Below the pieces are notes generated by a model that was given only the letters and a program-made list of their open reading frames with translations, made no database searches and was not told the DNA's origin. The translations under genes were made by a program, and so were the position numbers. Shown one piece after another: positions 15,566 through 24,076 of a stretch of 64,000 nt of DNA. The DNA is taken from contig NZ_JAIXPP010000010.1 in NCBI RefSeq assembly GCF_027486195.1, forward strand, positions 1 to 64,000, written 5' to 3'. Position 1 is the first letter of the stretch; every line of letters starts with the position of its first letter. This stretch comes from Novosphingobium sp. (GTDB lineage: Bacteria; Pseudomonadota; Alphaproteobacteria; Sphingomonadales; Sphingomonadaceae).

Positions 15566-16410
15566 GTGACGTTGACCCCATCGCCCCCGCCGCCGATCCG
15601 GCCCCGGCTGCCGATCCCGCGCCTGCTTCCCCGCTGGGCCGGGCGGACCCAGCCCCGGCCGCCGATCCTGCTGCCGATCCCGGCGCGAAGGCGTGGATGG
15701 ACAGCTTGCCCGATGACCTGAAGGGCGACAAGACGCTGGCGCGGTTCAAATCGGTGGAGGAGCTGGCGGCAGGGCTGGTGGAGCGCCAGAAGATGCTGGG
15801 GAACCGCATCGAGCTGCCCAAGGCCGACGATCCCGACAGCTTCGAGCGCTTTGCCGCTGCCGTCCGGCCGGAGAAGGCGGAAGACTACAAGATCGAGGTT
15901 CCTGAAGGGCAGGATGCGACTTTTGCTGAATCGATGCGGCCCGTGTTCCACAAGGCCGGGCTGCATCCGGCGCAGGCGGAATTGCTGGTGGCTGCGAACA
16001 ACGCCTATGTCGCCGAGCAGCAGGCTGCGTTGCAGGCGGCTGCGCAGCGCGAGCTGGCCGATCTGGAAGCGGGCATGGGCAAGGCGGAGTTTGCAGCCGC
16101 CAAGGCCGCGACCAATTCCTGGCTGACGCGCATGGGCATCCCGGTGAAGTTCGATACCGACCTTGCCCGCTTGGTCGACGCGGGCAATTCGGTGCGCATC
16201 CTGTTCGACATCGCGCGCCGCACGGGCGAGATGGGCAAGGTGGATGATACCGAAATGGCCATGGCGCTGGGCACCATGACGCCGGAACAGGCCAAGGCGG
16301 CGGCGGCGAAGCTCCCGGCGGACAAGCTGCGCAACCCGAACAGCGCCGAAAGCAAGAAGCTGGACGAATATGCAAAGATCATCGCGGCGGGCAGTTCGCG
16401 AAGGGGTTAA
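15562..16410 (+). CDS. Capsid scaffolding protein
   Basis: 282 residues. It begins with an Ala/Pro/Asp-rich disordered region (residues 1-40), then WMDSLPDDLKGDKTLARFKSVEELAAGLVERQKMLG, a signature start of podovirus scaffold proteins, long helices in the middle, and a lysine-bearing C-terminal helix (LDEYAKIIAAG) of the type that contacts capsid subunits. Its position between portal and capsid supports this. The stop codon TAA (16408-16410) sits in the loop of a terminator hairpin. Confidence 0.85.
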   Translation: MSDVDPIAPAADPAPAADPAPASPLGRADPAPAADPAADPGAKAWMDSLPDDLKGDKTLARFKSVEELAAGLVERQKMLGNRIELPKADDPDSFERFAAAVRPEKAEDYKIEVPEGQDATFAESMRPVFHKAGLHPAQAELLVAANNAYVAEQQAALQAAAQRELADLEAGMGKAEFAAAKAATNSWLTRMGIPVKFDTDLARLVDAGNSVRILFDIARRTGEMGKVDDTEMAMALGTMTPEQAKAAAAKLPADKLRNPNSAESKKLDEYAKIIAAGSSRRG

Positions 16411-16419
16411 CCCTTCGCG
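16397..16419 (+). terminator. Terminator overlapping the scaffold stop codon
   Basis: CGCGAAGGG, loop GTTAA, CCCTTCGCG, then GGTTTTGG. The loop contains the TAA stop of the scaffold gene. Transcription of the head genes is therefore likely interrupted here and restarted for the capsid. Confidence 0.75.
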
Positions 16420-16482
16420 GGTTTTGGTGGCTCTGCTTCGCTTCGCTCCGCAACCGCGCGGACGGCACTGAGATAATCCTGC

Positions 16483-16510
16483 TTGACTTTGTTATCGATT
16501 CGATAAACTT
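16483..16510 (+). promoter_or_regulatory. Capsid promoter with TTATC-N5-GATAA operator, copy 2
   Basis: TTGACT (16483-16488) and TAAACT (16504-16509), spacing 15, flank the palindrome TTATC GATTC GATAA (16492-16506), which fills the spacer. A bound repressor would block RNA polymerase. The geometry parallels the tail-fibre promoter at 30584-30612. Confidence 0.6.
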
Positions 16511-16516
16511 CTAGGG

Positions 16517-16563
16517 CGTTCCGATCGGGCTGAAGCACCCTGCCCCCCGGCCCGATCGGAACG
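16517..16563 (+). promoter_or_regulatory. 14-bp hairpin at the 5' end of the capsid leader
   Basis: CGTTCCGATCGGGC (16517-16530) and GCCCGATCGGAACG (16550-16563) form a perfect stem with a 19-nt loop, starting a few bases after the predicted transcription start. It may protect the capsid mRNA from decay. The rest of the 318-bp gap (16564-16728) shows nothing else. Confidence 0.6.
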
Positions 16564-16728
16564 ACCCGGACACCCTGCCAGATGGCGGCCCCGGTGCTTC
16601 CCCGCAAAAGACGCGGGCGTTCACGCGGCACGTGAGTCGCCAGTCCGGCCCGGCCCTGCGGCGACGCACGGGGCGATACCCCTGACGAAAATTTCGCATG
16701 TTGTGAAACTTTTGCCAGGAGAAAGACT

Positions 16729-17673
16729 GTGGGAGTCCCTTTTGAAAATTGGCCCGAGAACGATCGGACCATTGCCTATTCGCTGAAGGTCACCAACGAG
16801 CTTAACCAGATTCCGGGGAAGTTCACCCAGCTGTTCGACGAGAGCAACAGCGGCCAGTGCAGCGGCACGATCAAGATCCTCGAAGACCGCTTCGATATCA
16901 TCAATCTCGAAACGCAGAACAACCGCGCCGACGATACCAACTATGTCGACATCGGCAACGTTCGCCGTGCGATCCGCAAGCGCAAGCCTGCCGATGCGGC
17001 GGTGCTGGTGGGCCGCCATGACATTCAGGCGACCGATGTCAACATTGAGGCTGTGCCGCCCAAGAGCCTCGCGGACGCCGCGCGCCGGTATCACGACGAC
17101 GCGTTCTTCGATCCGCTCGGCGGGTTCTATGGCAACGCCTATACCGGCGAATATGGCCAGACGGCAGTGCCCTTCACCCCCGGCAACATCATCCCACACG
17201 GCGGCGCGGGCATCACGAAAGCCAAGCTGCAGGCGCTGATGAAGCTGTTCAACGACAACGACGTGGACACCGAGACCGAAGAGCCGATCCTGTTCATCGA
17301 CAACCAGGGCGTGATCGACCTTCAGAACATCACCGAATTCGCCAACTGGGAATACAGCGAGGACCGCCCGCTGGCGCGCGGTGAATTCGCTGCCGGGCGC
17401 GGGTTCCTCGGCTTCCGCTACATCCGCTGCAACATGCTTTCGGCGCGCGCCTATCCTTCGGCTCCGGGCACGATCGTGCCGGCAGCCGGGCAGATTGCGT
17501 TGCCGGCGTTCGTGCCCAGCGGCCTCTATCGCGGCATCTGGACCGAGTTTTTCTACCGCCAGGGCGAGAACCCCGGAAAGAAGCACCAGATGCAGCAGTA
17601 TGCGGAAGCCTGCTCGGCGATCACTCGGGTCGACGAGAAGAAGTGCTTCCAGTTGGTCTGCAACGGCCGGTGA
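16729..17673 (+). CDS. Major capsid protein
   Basis: 314 residues, GTG start behind AGGAGAAAG. The order (after scaffold, before tail tubes), the length and the sequence (QNNRADDTNYVDIGNVRRAIRKRKP, PIARGEF-like PLARGEFAAGRGFLGFRYI, and a C-terminal IWTEFFYRQGENPGKKHQMQ) fit HK97-fold capsid proteins of podoviruses related to BPP-1. It has its own promoter and a structured leader after a terminator, consistent with the high copy number needed for a capsid. Confidence 0.88.
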   Translation: MGVPFENWPENDRTIAYSLKVTNELNQIPGKFTQLFDESNSGQCSGTIKILEDRFDIINLETQNNRADDTNYVDIGNVRRAIRKRKPADAAVLVGRHDIQATDVNIEAVPPKSLADAARRYHDDAFFDPLGGFYGNAYTGEYGQTAVPFTPGNIIPHGGAGITKAKLQALMKLFNDNDVDTETEEPILFIDNQGVIDLQNITEFANWEYSEDRPLARGEFAAGRGFLGFRYIRCNMLSARAYPSAPGTIVPAAGQIALPAFVPSGLYRGIWTEFFYRQGENPGKKHQMQQYAEACSAITRVDEKKCFQLVCNGR

Positions 17674-17679
17674 TCAATC

Positions 17680-17726
17680 TGACGGCCCTTCGGCAAGCTC
17701 AAGGTGAGCGGGTTTAGGGGCCGTCA
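17680..17726 (+). terminator. Hairpin with REP-like core after the capsid gene
   Basis: TGACGGCCC (17680-17688) pairs with GGGCCGTCA (17718-17726). The loop contains CTTCGGCAAGCTCAAGGTGA, a degenerate REP-like sequence. It could act as a terminator or mRNA 3' stabiliser after the capsid. Confidence 0.5.
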
Positions 17727-17747
17727 AAAGCTTTCAGGAGAACGATC

Positions 17748-18203
17748 ATGGCCGACCGTACCGGCAAATTTCTGACCAACGTGTACACGGGGACCAAGGG
17801 GCAGCAGGCCCCTGGCCACAGCAACAATGCAGGCATTCGGCGCAACCGCGAAGTGTTCCTGACCGACGACGGCGGCGCGAATGCCATCGGCACCACGCTG
17901 GTGATCGGTGCACTGCGCGGCGGCGATGTGCCTGACTGGGTGGATCTCACGGCGGGCACTGTTTCGATGGCGGGCGTGAGCTTTTCCGTGGGCACGCGCG
18001 CCAACCCCACCAAGTATAGCGCGGCGGTGGCAGGCCCGGCGGCCGGCGCAACCGTGCGCATCAAGCTGCTCGACTTCAACGACATCGGCCTGAACACCGT
18101 GCCGTTTTCGACCGAAGAACTGGTGCTGACTACCAGCGTTGCCGTGATCCCGGTGACCGCTGGCGGCAAGCTTCAGGTGGATACGTACTACAGCCATAAG
18201 TGA
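17748..18203 (+). CDS. Candidate head decoration protein
   Basis: 151 residues behind TTTCAGGAGAACGATC. The composition is beta-rich with few charged clusters (GANAIGTTLVIGALRGGDVPDWVDLTAG, RIKLLDFNDIGL). Proteins of this size directly after the capsid are often head decoration or stabilising proteins. I infer this from position and composition only; it could also be a head-completion protein. Confidence 0.6.
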   Translation: MADRTGKFLTNVYTGTKGQQAPGHSNNAGIRRNREVFLTDDGGANAIGTTLVIGALRGGDVPDWVDLTAGTVSMAGVSFSVGTRANPTKYSAAVAGPAAGATVRIKLLDFNDIGLNTVPFSTEELVLTTSVAVIPVTAGGKLQVDTYYSHK

Positions 18204-18234
18204 GCACACCCGCGCTCATTGGGCTGAAACTACG

Positions 18235-18280
18235 CCCGCCGCGTGCCGGGGTCTTGATCTCGGGCTGGACACGCGGCGGG
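18235..18280 (+). terminator. Hairpin terminator before tail genes
   Basis: CCCGCCGCGTG (18235-18245) and CACGCGGCGGG (18270-18280) form an 11-bp GC-rich stem with a 24-nt loop, followed by TGCTTTCTT. Confidence 0.6.
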
Positions 18281-18305
18281 TGCTTTCTTGGTGGGAGAGT
18301 GAAGC

Positions 18306-18938
18306 GTGGCTGATATCGTGACTTCGCAGACCCGCATCGCCAACCGCGCGCTGATCCTGCTGGGGACGGTGACGCGGATCATCTCGATCGATGATCCTGC
18401 TCCGCTGGCGCGCCAGCTGGCCGACCTGTGGCACGAAAGCCGCCGCGCCGCGATCGTGTGCCATCCGTGGAATTTTGCGCTGTTTCGTGCGCTGCTGAAC
18501 GAGACGGGCGACGCGCCCGCGTTTGGCTATACCCGTCGCTTCAAGCTGCCTGCCGATTGCCTGCGCTGGTTGCCGCCGCCGCGCGACGACGATGCCTTCT
18601 TCGAGGGCGTGGAAGAGGGCGGCCATATTCTGACCAATACGGCCGCACCGCTGCCGTTTCGCGGGATTCGCGACGTGGAGGACGTGGGGGCCTGGCCAGC
18701 GCATTTTCAGGTGTTCATGGCCTATCAACTGGCGTTGGACCTGGCCGACGCGGCAACGCAGTTTGCCAGCAAGGCGCAGGACATGGCGCAGATGCGCGAG
18801 GCTGCGCTGGAGGAGGCCAAGAAGCTGGACGGCCTGGCATCGGGCGAGCGCACCACAGGCAATGCCCGCTATCTTTCGCGCTGGAACCGCGCGCGGCGTG
18901 AACGGGCATGGGGCAGCTATCCGAGCTGGGGGCGGTAA
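18306..18938 (+). CDS. Tail tubular protein A (gp11-like)
   Basis: 210 residues, GTG start. The sequence VTSQTRIANRALILLGT...ESRRAAIVCHPWNFALFRALL...YTRRFKLPADCLRWL is the standard signature of T7-type tail tubular A proteins (a PF17212-like adaptor). It forms the dodecameric ring between portal and nozzle. The 103-bp gap before it holds a terminator, but no clear new promoter, so read-through is likely. The tail tubular B gene follows 6 bp later. Confidence 0.88.
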   Translation: MADIVTSQTRIANRALILLGTVTRIISIDDPAPLARQLADLWHESRRAAIVCHPWNFALFRALLNETGDAPAFGYTRRFKLPADCLRWLPPPRDDDAFFEGVEEGGHILTNTAAPLPFRGIRDVEDVGAWPAHFQVFMAYQLALDLADAATQFASKAQDMAQMREAALEEAKKLDGLASGERTTGNARYLSRWNRARRERAWGSYPSWGR

Positions 18939-18944
18939 GGCACG

Positions 18945-21152
18945 ATGTCTCTCGTCACCCCGCTGCAATCCAACTTCACCGGCGGCGAGCTTTCGCCGTT
19001 CATGCTTGGCCGAATCGACCACGAAGTGTGGAAGGTTTCCTCGCTTGAAGTGACCGGGTGGGTGCCGCGCCCGCAAGGCCCGTTGGAGGCCTGCCCCGGT
19101 TTTGAATACGTGGAGGCGGCGGCAGGCCCCTGCCGCTTGATCCCGTTCGAGCCGTATCTCACGCAGGCCTACCAGATCGAAATGTCTGCCCTGAAGTTTC
19201 GCTTTTATACGAACGACGTGCGGATCGAGACAGTGGGCGTGCCGGTGGAGCTGGCGCATCCCTATACGCTGCCGCAGGTGAAGGCGCTGGATTACACGTT
19301 TTCACCCGATGGGGACACGATGTGGTTCTGGCACCGCGACGTGGCACCCAACCAGCTTTTCCGCACCGGGGCGACGACATTCACGTTGCAGAGCTTTGCA
19401 TTCCAGAACGGGCCGTTCGAGGACCGCAATGCGGACAAGACGCGGACCGTGCAGGCGAGCGCGAGCAGCGGCGCGGTGACGCTGGTGGCCAATCAGCCGC
19501 TGTTCGATCCGGGCGACGTGGGTGGCCTGTTTGAAATGGAGTTCATCGACCTTTCCACCATTCCGCATTGGATGGTGGGCATGACGGTGACGGCGGGGAT
19601 GCGCGTGGTCAGTGTCAACGGCAAGGTCTATCAGCATAGCTCCGGTACCATCACGGGATCGGTTGCGCCGACGCACAACGAGGGCACGCAGTACGACGGG
19701 ATCAATGGCAACGATGTGAACGCCAAAGGCCCCTATGGCTGCGCCTGGACCTACCTTTACAGCGCGATCGGGCGGCTGAAGATCACTGCCTATACCGACA
19801 GCACGCATGTGACCGCGACGGTGACCCAGGACCTTGCATCGACCAACGCGACCTGGCGCTGGCGCTTTGGCGCGTTCAGCCCCAAGCGGGGCTGGCCGCA
19901 GCACGGCGCGATCATTCAGGACCGGCTGATCCTTTCCAAGGACAACGTGCGCTATGCGAGCCAGATCGGGCTGTACGATGACTTCGACCGCTTCAACGAG
20001 AACGGCGATATCGGCGACGATCAGGCGTTCATTTCCCCGCTGACCGACCCCAACGAAATCGCATGGATGCAATCGGGCAACAACCTGTTCACCGGCGGTG
20101 CGCGCGAGGAAGGCGTGATGCAGCAGAGCAGCGCCGCGCGCGGGATCGCGCCGGGCAACATCCGCAACACGGTGAATTCGCGGCGCGGCAGCGCCGTGGT
20201 GCGGCCGGTGGACCTCGACGGCAAGCCGGTGTTCCTCCAGCGCAACCGGCGCAAGGTGCTGCGGGTGACCGATACGACTTACGAGCGGCTCGGCGTGGAA
20301 GACATGACCCGCTATGCCGACCATATCGGCAACAGCCCGATCGTGGAGATGGCCAAGCAGAGTGAGCCAATGCCGCTGCTGTGGAGCGTGCACGAGGACG
20401 GCATGCTGAAGGGCTGCCTGCTGATGCCGGAGGAAGCCATCCTTGGGTGGTTCAACCGGCCGCTGGGTGGCGGCATGCTGGCCCGATCCATTTCCGCCTG
20501 CACCGCCCCCGATGGCACGCGCGAGGATCTGTGGATCGCGGCGGAAACGCCGGACGGCGCGTGGTTCGTGATGAAAATGGCGCCGTTTCGCAATGCCGGC
20601 GAATATGACGAAAACGGGATCATGTGCGATGCGGCGCTGACCTATGACGGGCCGCCGGCCAGTGTCTTCACGGCGGCGCATCTGGCTGGCAAGACGGTGG
20701 AAATCATCGCTGATGGCGCAGTGCTGGGCACGTTCACGCTGGACGGCACGGGCACGGTGGACCTTTCGGGCTATGGCGACGACGGCGCATTCAGCAAAGT
20801 GATGCTGGGCCTGCCCTATGCCTGCCGCTGGCGTTCGCTGCCCCCGGAGGCGGGGGGCGATAATGGCCCTGCGATGTTCAAGATCGGCCGCACGGCCAAA
20901 GTGTGGCTTCGCGTGCAGAACAGCCTTGGCCTTCGCGTGACGGTGGATGGCGCTGCCAATTCGGCAAGGGACGTGGAAAGCCAGACGACGGACAGCCCGC
21001 TGGACGTGGCGCTGCCGTTCCTGACGCAGGATATCCCGCTGGATACCGTCGGCGATTACGACGGGCTCAACGTGATCGAGGTCGAGCGCACGGCGGCCAA
21101 GCAATCGACCATTCTGGCAGTGATGCAGCAGGTGAAGAAGGCGGGCGGATGA
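18945..21152 (+). CDS. Tail tubular protein B / nozzle (gp12-like)
   Basis: 735 residues. It begins MSLVTPLQSNFTGGELSPFMLGRIDHEVW, a highly typical start of podovirus nozzle proteins, continues with PQGPLEACPGFEYV and long beta-rich repeats, and has GAFSPKRGWPQHGAIIQDRLIL around residue 313. It forms the hexameric nozzle closing the tail. The stop overlaps the next start by ATGA. Confidence 0.88.
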   Translation: MSLVTPLQSNFTGGELSPFMLGRIDHEVWKVSSLEVTGWVPRPQGPLEACPGFEYVEAAAGPCRLIPFEPYLTQAYQIEMSALKFRFYTNDVRIETVGVPVELAHPYTLPQVKALDYTFSPDGDTMWFWHRDVAPNQLFRTGATTFTLQSFAFQNGPFEDRNADKTRTVQASASSGAVTLVANQPLFDPGDVGGLFEMEFIDLSTIPHWMVGMTVTAGMRVVSVNGKVYQHSSGTITGSVAPTHNEGTQYDGINGNDVNAKGPYGCAWTYLYSAIGRLKITAYTDSTHVTATVTQDLASTNATWRWRFGAFSPKRGWPQHGAIIQDRLILSKDNVRYASQIGLYDDFDRFNENGDIGDDQAFISPLTDPNEIAWMQSGNNLFTGGAREEGVMQQSSAARGIAPGNIRNTVNSRRGSAVVRPVDLDGKPVFLQRNRRKVLRVTDTTYERLGVEDMTRYADHIGNSPIVEMAKQSEPMPLLWSVHEDGMLKGCLLMPEEAILGWFNRPLGGGMLARSISACTAPDGTREDLWIAAETPDGAWFVMKMAPFRNAGEYDENGIMCDAALTYDGPPASVFTAAHLAGKTVEIIADGAVLGTFTLDGTGTVDLSGYGDDGAFSKVMLGLPYACRWRSLPPEAGGDNGPAMFKIGRTAKVWLRVQNSLGLRVTVDGAANSARDVESQTTDSPLDVALPFLTQDIPLDTVGDYDGLNVIEVERTAAKQSTILAVMQQVKKAGG

Positions 21153-21625
21153 TCAAGGGGCGCGCCCTGAGCGGCGGCATGCTGCGGGTGCCTTTCGAGG
21201 CGCGGCATCTGAGCATGATCGAGGTGCAGCCGGAGCAGGCGAACGACTGGCCGGACTGCGCGGCGCGCGACGCGCGTGCGGAGGCCTTTGCTGCCGAAGA
21301 GCATTGCTGGACCTTTGCCAATCCGGAGCGCGACCGCGTGCTGGCATGCTTTGGCATGGTGCGCAGCCATGCCGAATATCTGACGGCCTGGGCGGTGATG
21401 AGCGAGCTGGGCACGGCGCGGCTTGCCCATGTGACGCGCTGGTGCCGCGCCTATATCGCCGCCATGCCGGAACGGCGCATCGATGTGACGGTGCGGCGCG
21501 GCTTTGCCAATGGCCACCAGTGGGCGCGGCTGCTGGGGCTGGGCTTCGAGGGGTGGCATTACCGCTTCTGCCCCGATGGGGAGGACATGGCCGTGTACGC
21601 GCGAATCGACGGGAGGCCTGTATGA
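21149..21625 (+). CDS. gp13-like internal virion/assembly protein (GNAT-like)
   Basis: 158 residues, ATG 21149 overlapping the nozzle stop. The sequence LACFGMVRSHAEYLTAWAVMSEL, RRGFANGHQWARLLGLGFEGW and DMAVYAR resembles the GNAT-like fold of T7 gp13 relatives (DUF2833 type). In T7 that protein is needed for assembly of the internal core but is not abundant in virions. Position at the head of the internal-core gene block agrees. Catalytic acetyltransferase activity is not implied. Confidence 0.7.
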   Translation: MIKGRALSGGMLRVPFEARHLSMIEVQPEQANDWPDCAARDARAEAFAAEEHCWTFANPERDRVLACFGMVRSHAEYLTAWAVMSELGTARLAHVTRWCRAYIAAMPERRIDVTVRRGFANGHQWARLLGLGFEGWHYRFCPDGEDMAVYARIDGRPV

Positions 21626-22119
21626 GCGCGGGATTGCTGGGGGCTGTGCAGCTGGTGGGCGGCGTGGCCGGGCCGATCATCGGCGGCATGGAGCAGAGCG
21701 GCACCTTGCGGGCGCAGGCGCGGATGGACCGCGAGAATGCGAACCGCACCGAATTTCAGGGCGAGCTGGACGCCTGGCAGACGGCGCGCGACGCGAGGCT
21801 GGCGCAGGGCGCTGGCCTTGCCATGGCGGCGGCGGACGGCAACCCGGTGGGCACGGGCACTGTGGCCGATCTGGTTGAGCAGGCGGCGCTGGAGCGCGAG
21901 CTGGAGATTGCCAACCTGCGATCCAAGGCGCGGGGCGAGGCCTATAACCTGCGGGTGCGCGCGGGGCAGGCCGACCGGCAGGCGCGGGGGGCGCTGGTGA
22001 AGGGCTTTCTTGGCGGCGCGGTGGGCTATGCCGCCACGAAACACGATCAGCGGAACGGGCAGATGCTGCTTGAAATGAACAAGCGCAACAATGCCAGCAT
22101 CCTGAACAGGAACGGGTGA
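21622..22119 (+). CDS. gp14-like internal virion protein
   Basis: 165 residues. The N-terminus is Gly-rich and hydrophobic (AGLLGAVQLVGGVAGPIIGGM) and is followed by a long helix (QARMDRENANRTEFQGELDA...ALERELEIANLRSKARGEAYNLRVRAGQ). This matches the T7 gp14 class, which forms the outer-membrane pore of the ejected core. It is coupled to both neighbours: ATGA in front, one base before the next gene. Confidence 0.75.
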   Translation: MSAGLLGAVQLVGGVAGPIIGGMEQSGTLRAQARMDRENANRTEFQGELDAWQTARDARLAQGAGLAMAAADGNPVGTGTVADLVEQAALERELEIANLRSKARGEAYNLRVRAGQADRQARGALVKGFLGGAVGYAATKHDQRNGQMLLEMNKRNNASILNRNG

Positions 22120-22120
22120 C

Positions 22121-24076
22121 ATGGCGGGATGGTTCACGAGCCGGATCAACGCGAGCGTGGTGCCGGCCGCGCCGGTGGCCGAGCCGCAGGGCATCGGGGA
22201 GACGGTTTCAGCGCTGGGGCGGACGGCGGGCGGCATCCTCGACCAAAATCGCCAGACTGAAATCCAGACGGACAAGATCGCCACTGCCATTGCCGAGCGC
22301 GAGAAGGCGCGCCAGCAGGATAAGGCGAGTAGTGGATTTGGGGTCGACTATCAGGCGAGCGAGGGGGACTTTGAGCGCTACTATACCGATGTGCGTAATG
22401 ACCCGGATGCCTACAGCAAGATCGACGCGCGGATCGAGACGGACAAGGCAATGCTGCGGGCAAAGCTGGGCAACGATCAGGACTTGATTAACCACTGGAA
22501 CCCGATCCTCGAAAAAATGGCGCAGTCGCGCAGAACGCAGGCGTACCAATACATTGCGCAGGTGAATGCCAAGGCAAGCGCCATGGCGGCGGACCAAGCC
22601 CTGACGCTGGCAAAGGACAATGCCAGAGCACACCCGGAGCGCATGGAGGAGTTTGCGGCGGCAGAGGTCACGCGCGTTACCGGGGATAGCACGATCCCGG
22701 CTGCGTGGCGGCCGGGCGTTGCGGCCTCGACGGCGGCGGCAATCAGGATGGAGGGGCTGACTTCTTCCGTTCAGAACGGAAACAGTGATTGGGTGGAAAA
22801 AGCGCTCGATACGGGCGCGTTCGATGGAAAGTTGCCGGACGGTGCGATTCCGAGGCTGAAGCAGATGATTGAGGCATCGCGCGGCGCAGTGCTGGCGACA
22901 GCCAAGGAGCAGGTGCAGACGTGGGAGCAGCGCGCGGCGGATGGCCTTACGCTGAGCGAAGGCGATATCGCGCAGGCGGCGGCGGCGCGGGACCGCTTCC
23001 GCGCGGGGGGCGACACGTCCACTGCCGAGAAGCTGCAGGGCCTGATCGCGGACAACGTGTTTGCCAAGCAATACGAGGGCATTCTGCCGACCCGATTGCA
23101 GAATGATCTGGCGACGCTGGCGGGGAAAGCGGATCAGAACGAGGCGGACCTGCGCCAGATTGCGTGGCTGCGCAAGCAGATCGGGCCGCGATCCGAGGCG
23201 TTCCGCGCGGACCCCAAAGGGTTCTTCACCAAGTATGGCAGCGCGGCCAGTTTGCCGCCGCCGCTCAATCTCGATGATCAGGCATCGGTTGATGCGACGG
23301 CGCGATGGGCGCGGGCGCGGACGCTGGAAACAGGCATCCCGATTTCACCCATCGACGCCAACGAAGCGTTCATGCTCAAGGAGCAGGCGCGGCAGGGGGT
23401 GCAAGGCCGGGGCGCGGTGCTGGCGAAGCTGGACCGGTTCCCGGATGATGTGCGCGCAGCGGCGGCGGACAAGATCATGCCGAACGATGCGATGTTCCAG
23501 CAAGAGGCGCAGATGCGGCCCGATGCGCGCGGCTTTGTCTATAACGGGCGCAAGGTGTTGGAGGCCGACAAGAAGTTCCTGACCCCCGACAAGGAAAAGG
23601 CCCCGAATGCTGTGCAGCTGATCGGCGTAGCCAATCACGAGATGGATATGGCGCTGCGCGCCGTCCCGGCGGATAATCGCAATGCGATCAAGCAGACATC
23701 GGGGCAATGGCTGGCGGGGTGGCTGGCGGAGCACGGGCGGAGTGTGGATACGCTGACGCCGAGCGATATCCGGCTTGCATCGCAGGCGGCGCTGGGCGGC
23801 CGCTTTGTTGGCGGGCGGCAGATCGGCGGGATCGCGCATGCGCGTAACGACACGCCCTTCGTGCTGCCGGACACGATGAGTGAATTGGACTTCTGGCACA
23901 GCGTGGACCGGGACGCTGGGGCAAGGAAGCCGGATGAGCAACCGGCGTTCTCGCTGCGGCTTGCCGCGCCGGTGTGGATCGGTGGAGGGCACTACCGGTG
24001 GGAAACAGCAGCGGGCCGGATCGTGACGGACAAGAGCGGGCGTGACTATATCAGCGCCGTGGTGCCGGGCCGATGA
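22121..24076 (+). CDS. gp15-like internal virion protein
   Basis: 651 residues, mostly helical. After a short N-terminal segment (MAGWFTSRINASVVP) come long amphipathic stretches rich in Ala, Gln and Asp. No catalytic motif is visible. Order (gp13, gp14, gp15, gp16 classes) and size identify it as the periplasm-spanning internal core protein that helps move DNA into the host. It overlaps the following gene by ATGA. Confidence 0.75.
   Translation: MAGWFTSRINASVVPAAPVAEPQGIGETVSALGRTAGGILDQNRQTEIQTDKIATAIAEREKARQQDKASSGFGVDYQASEGDFERYYTDVRNDPDAYSKIDARIETDKAMLRAKLGNDQDLINHWNPILEKMAQSRRTQAYQYIAQVNAKASAMAADQALTLAKDNARAHPERMEEFAAAEVTRVTGDSTIPAAWRPGVAASTAAAIRMEGLTSSVQNGNSDWVEKALDTGAFDGKLPDGAIPRLKQMIEASRGAVLATAKEQVQTWEQRAADGLTLSEGDIAQAAAARDRFRAGGDTSTAEKLQGLIADNVFAKQYEGILPTRLQNDLATLAGKADQNEADLRQIAWLRKQIGPRSEAFRADPKGFFTKYGSAASLPPPLNLDDQASVDATARWARARTLETGIPISPIDANEAFMLKEQARQGVQGRGAVLAKLDRFPDDVRAAAADKIMPNDAMFQQEAQMRPDARGFVYNGRKVLEADKKFLTPDKEKAPNAVQLIGVANHEMDMALRAVPADNRNAIKQTSGQWLAGWLAEHGRSVDTLTPSDIRLASQAALGGRFVGGRQIGGIAHARNDTPFVLPDTMSELDFWHSVDRDAGARKPDEQPAFSLRLAAPVWIGGGHYRWETAAGRIVTDKSGRDYISAVVPGR

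Noticed and set aside
16407..16772. Leftward open frame in the gap before the capsid gene
   Set aside because: It overlaps the capsid start, the terminator and the leader hairpin and shows no family resemblance.
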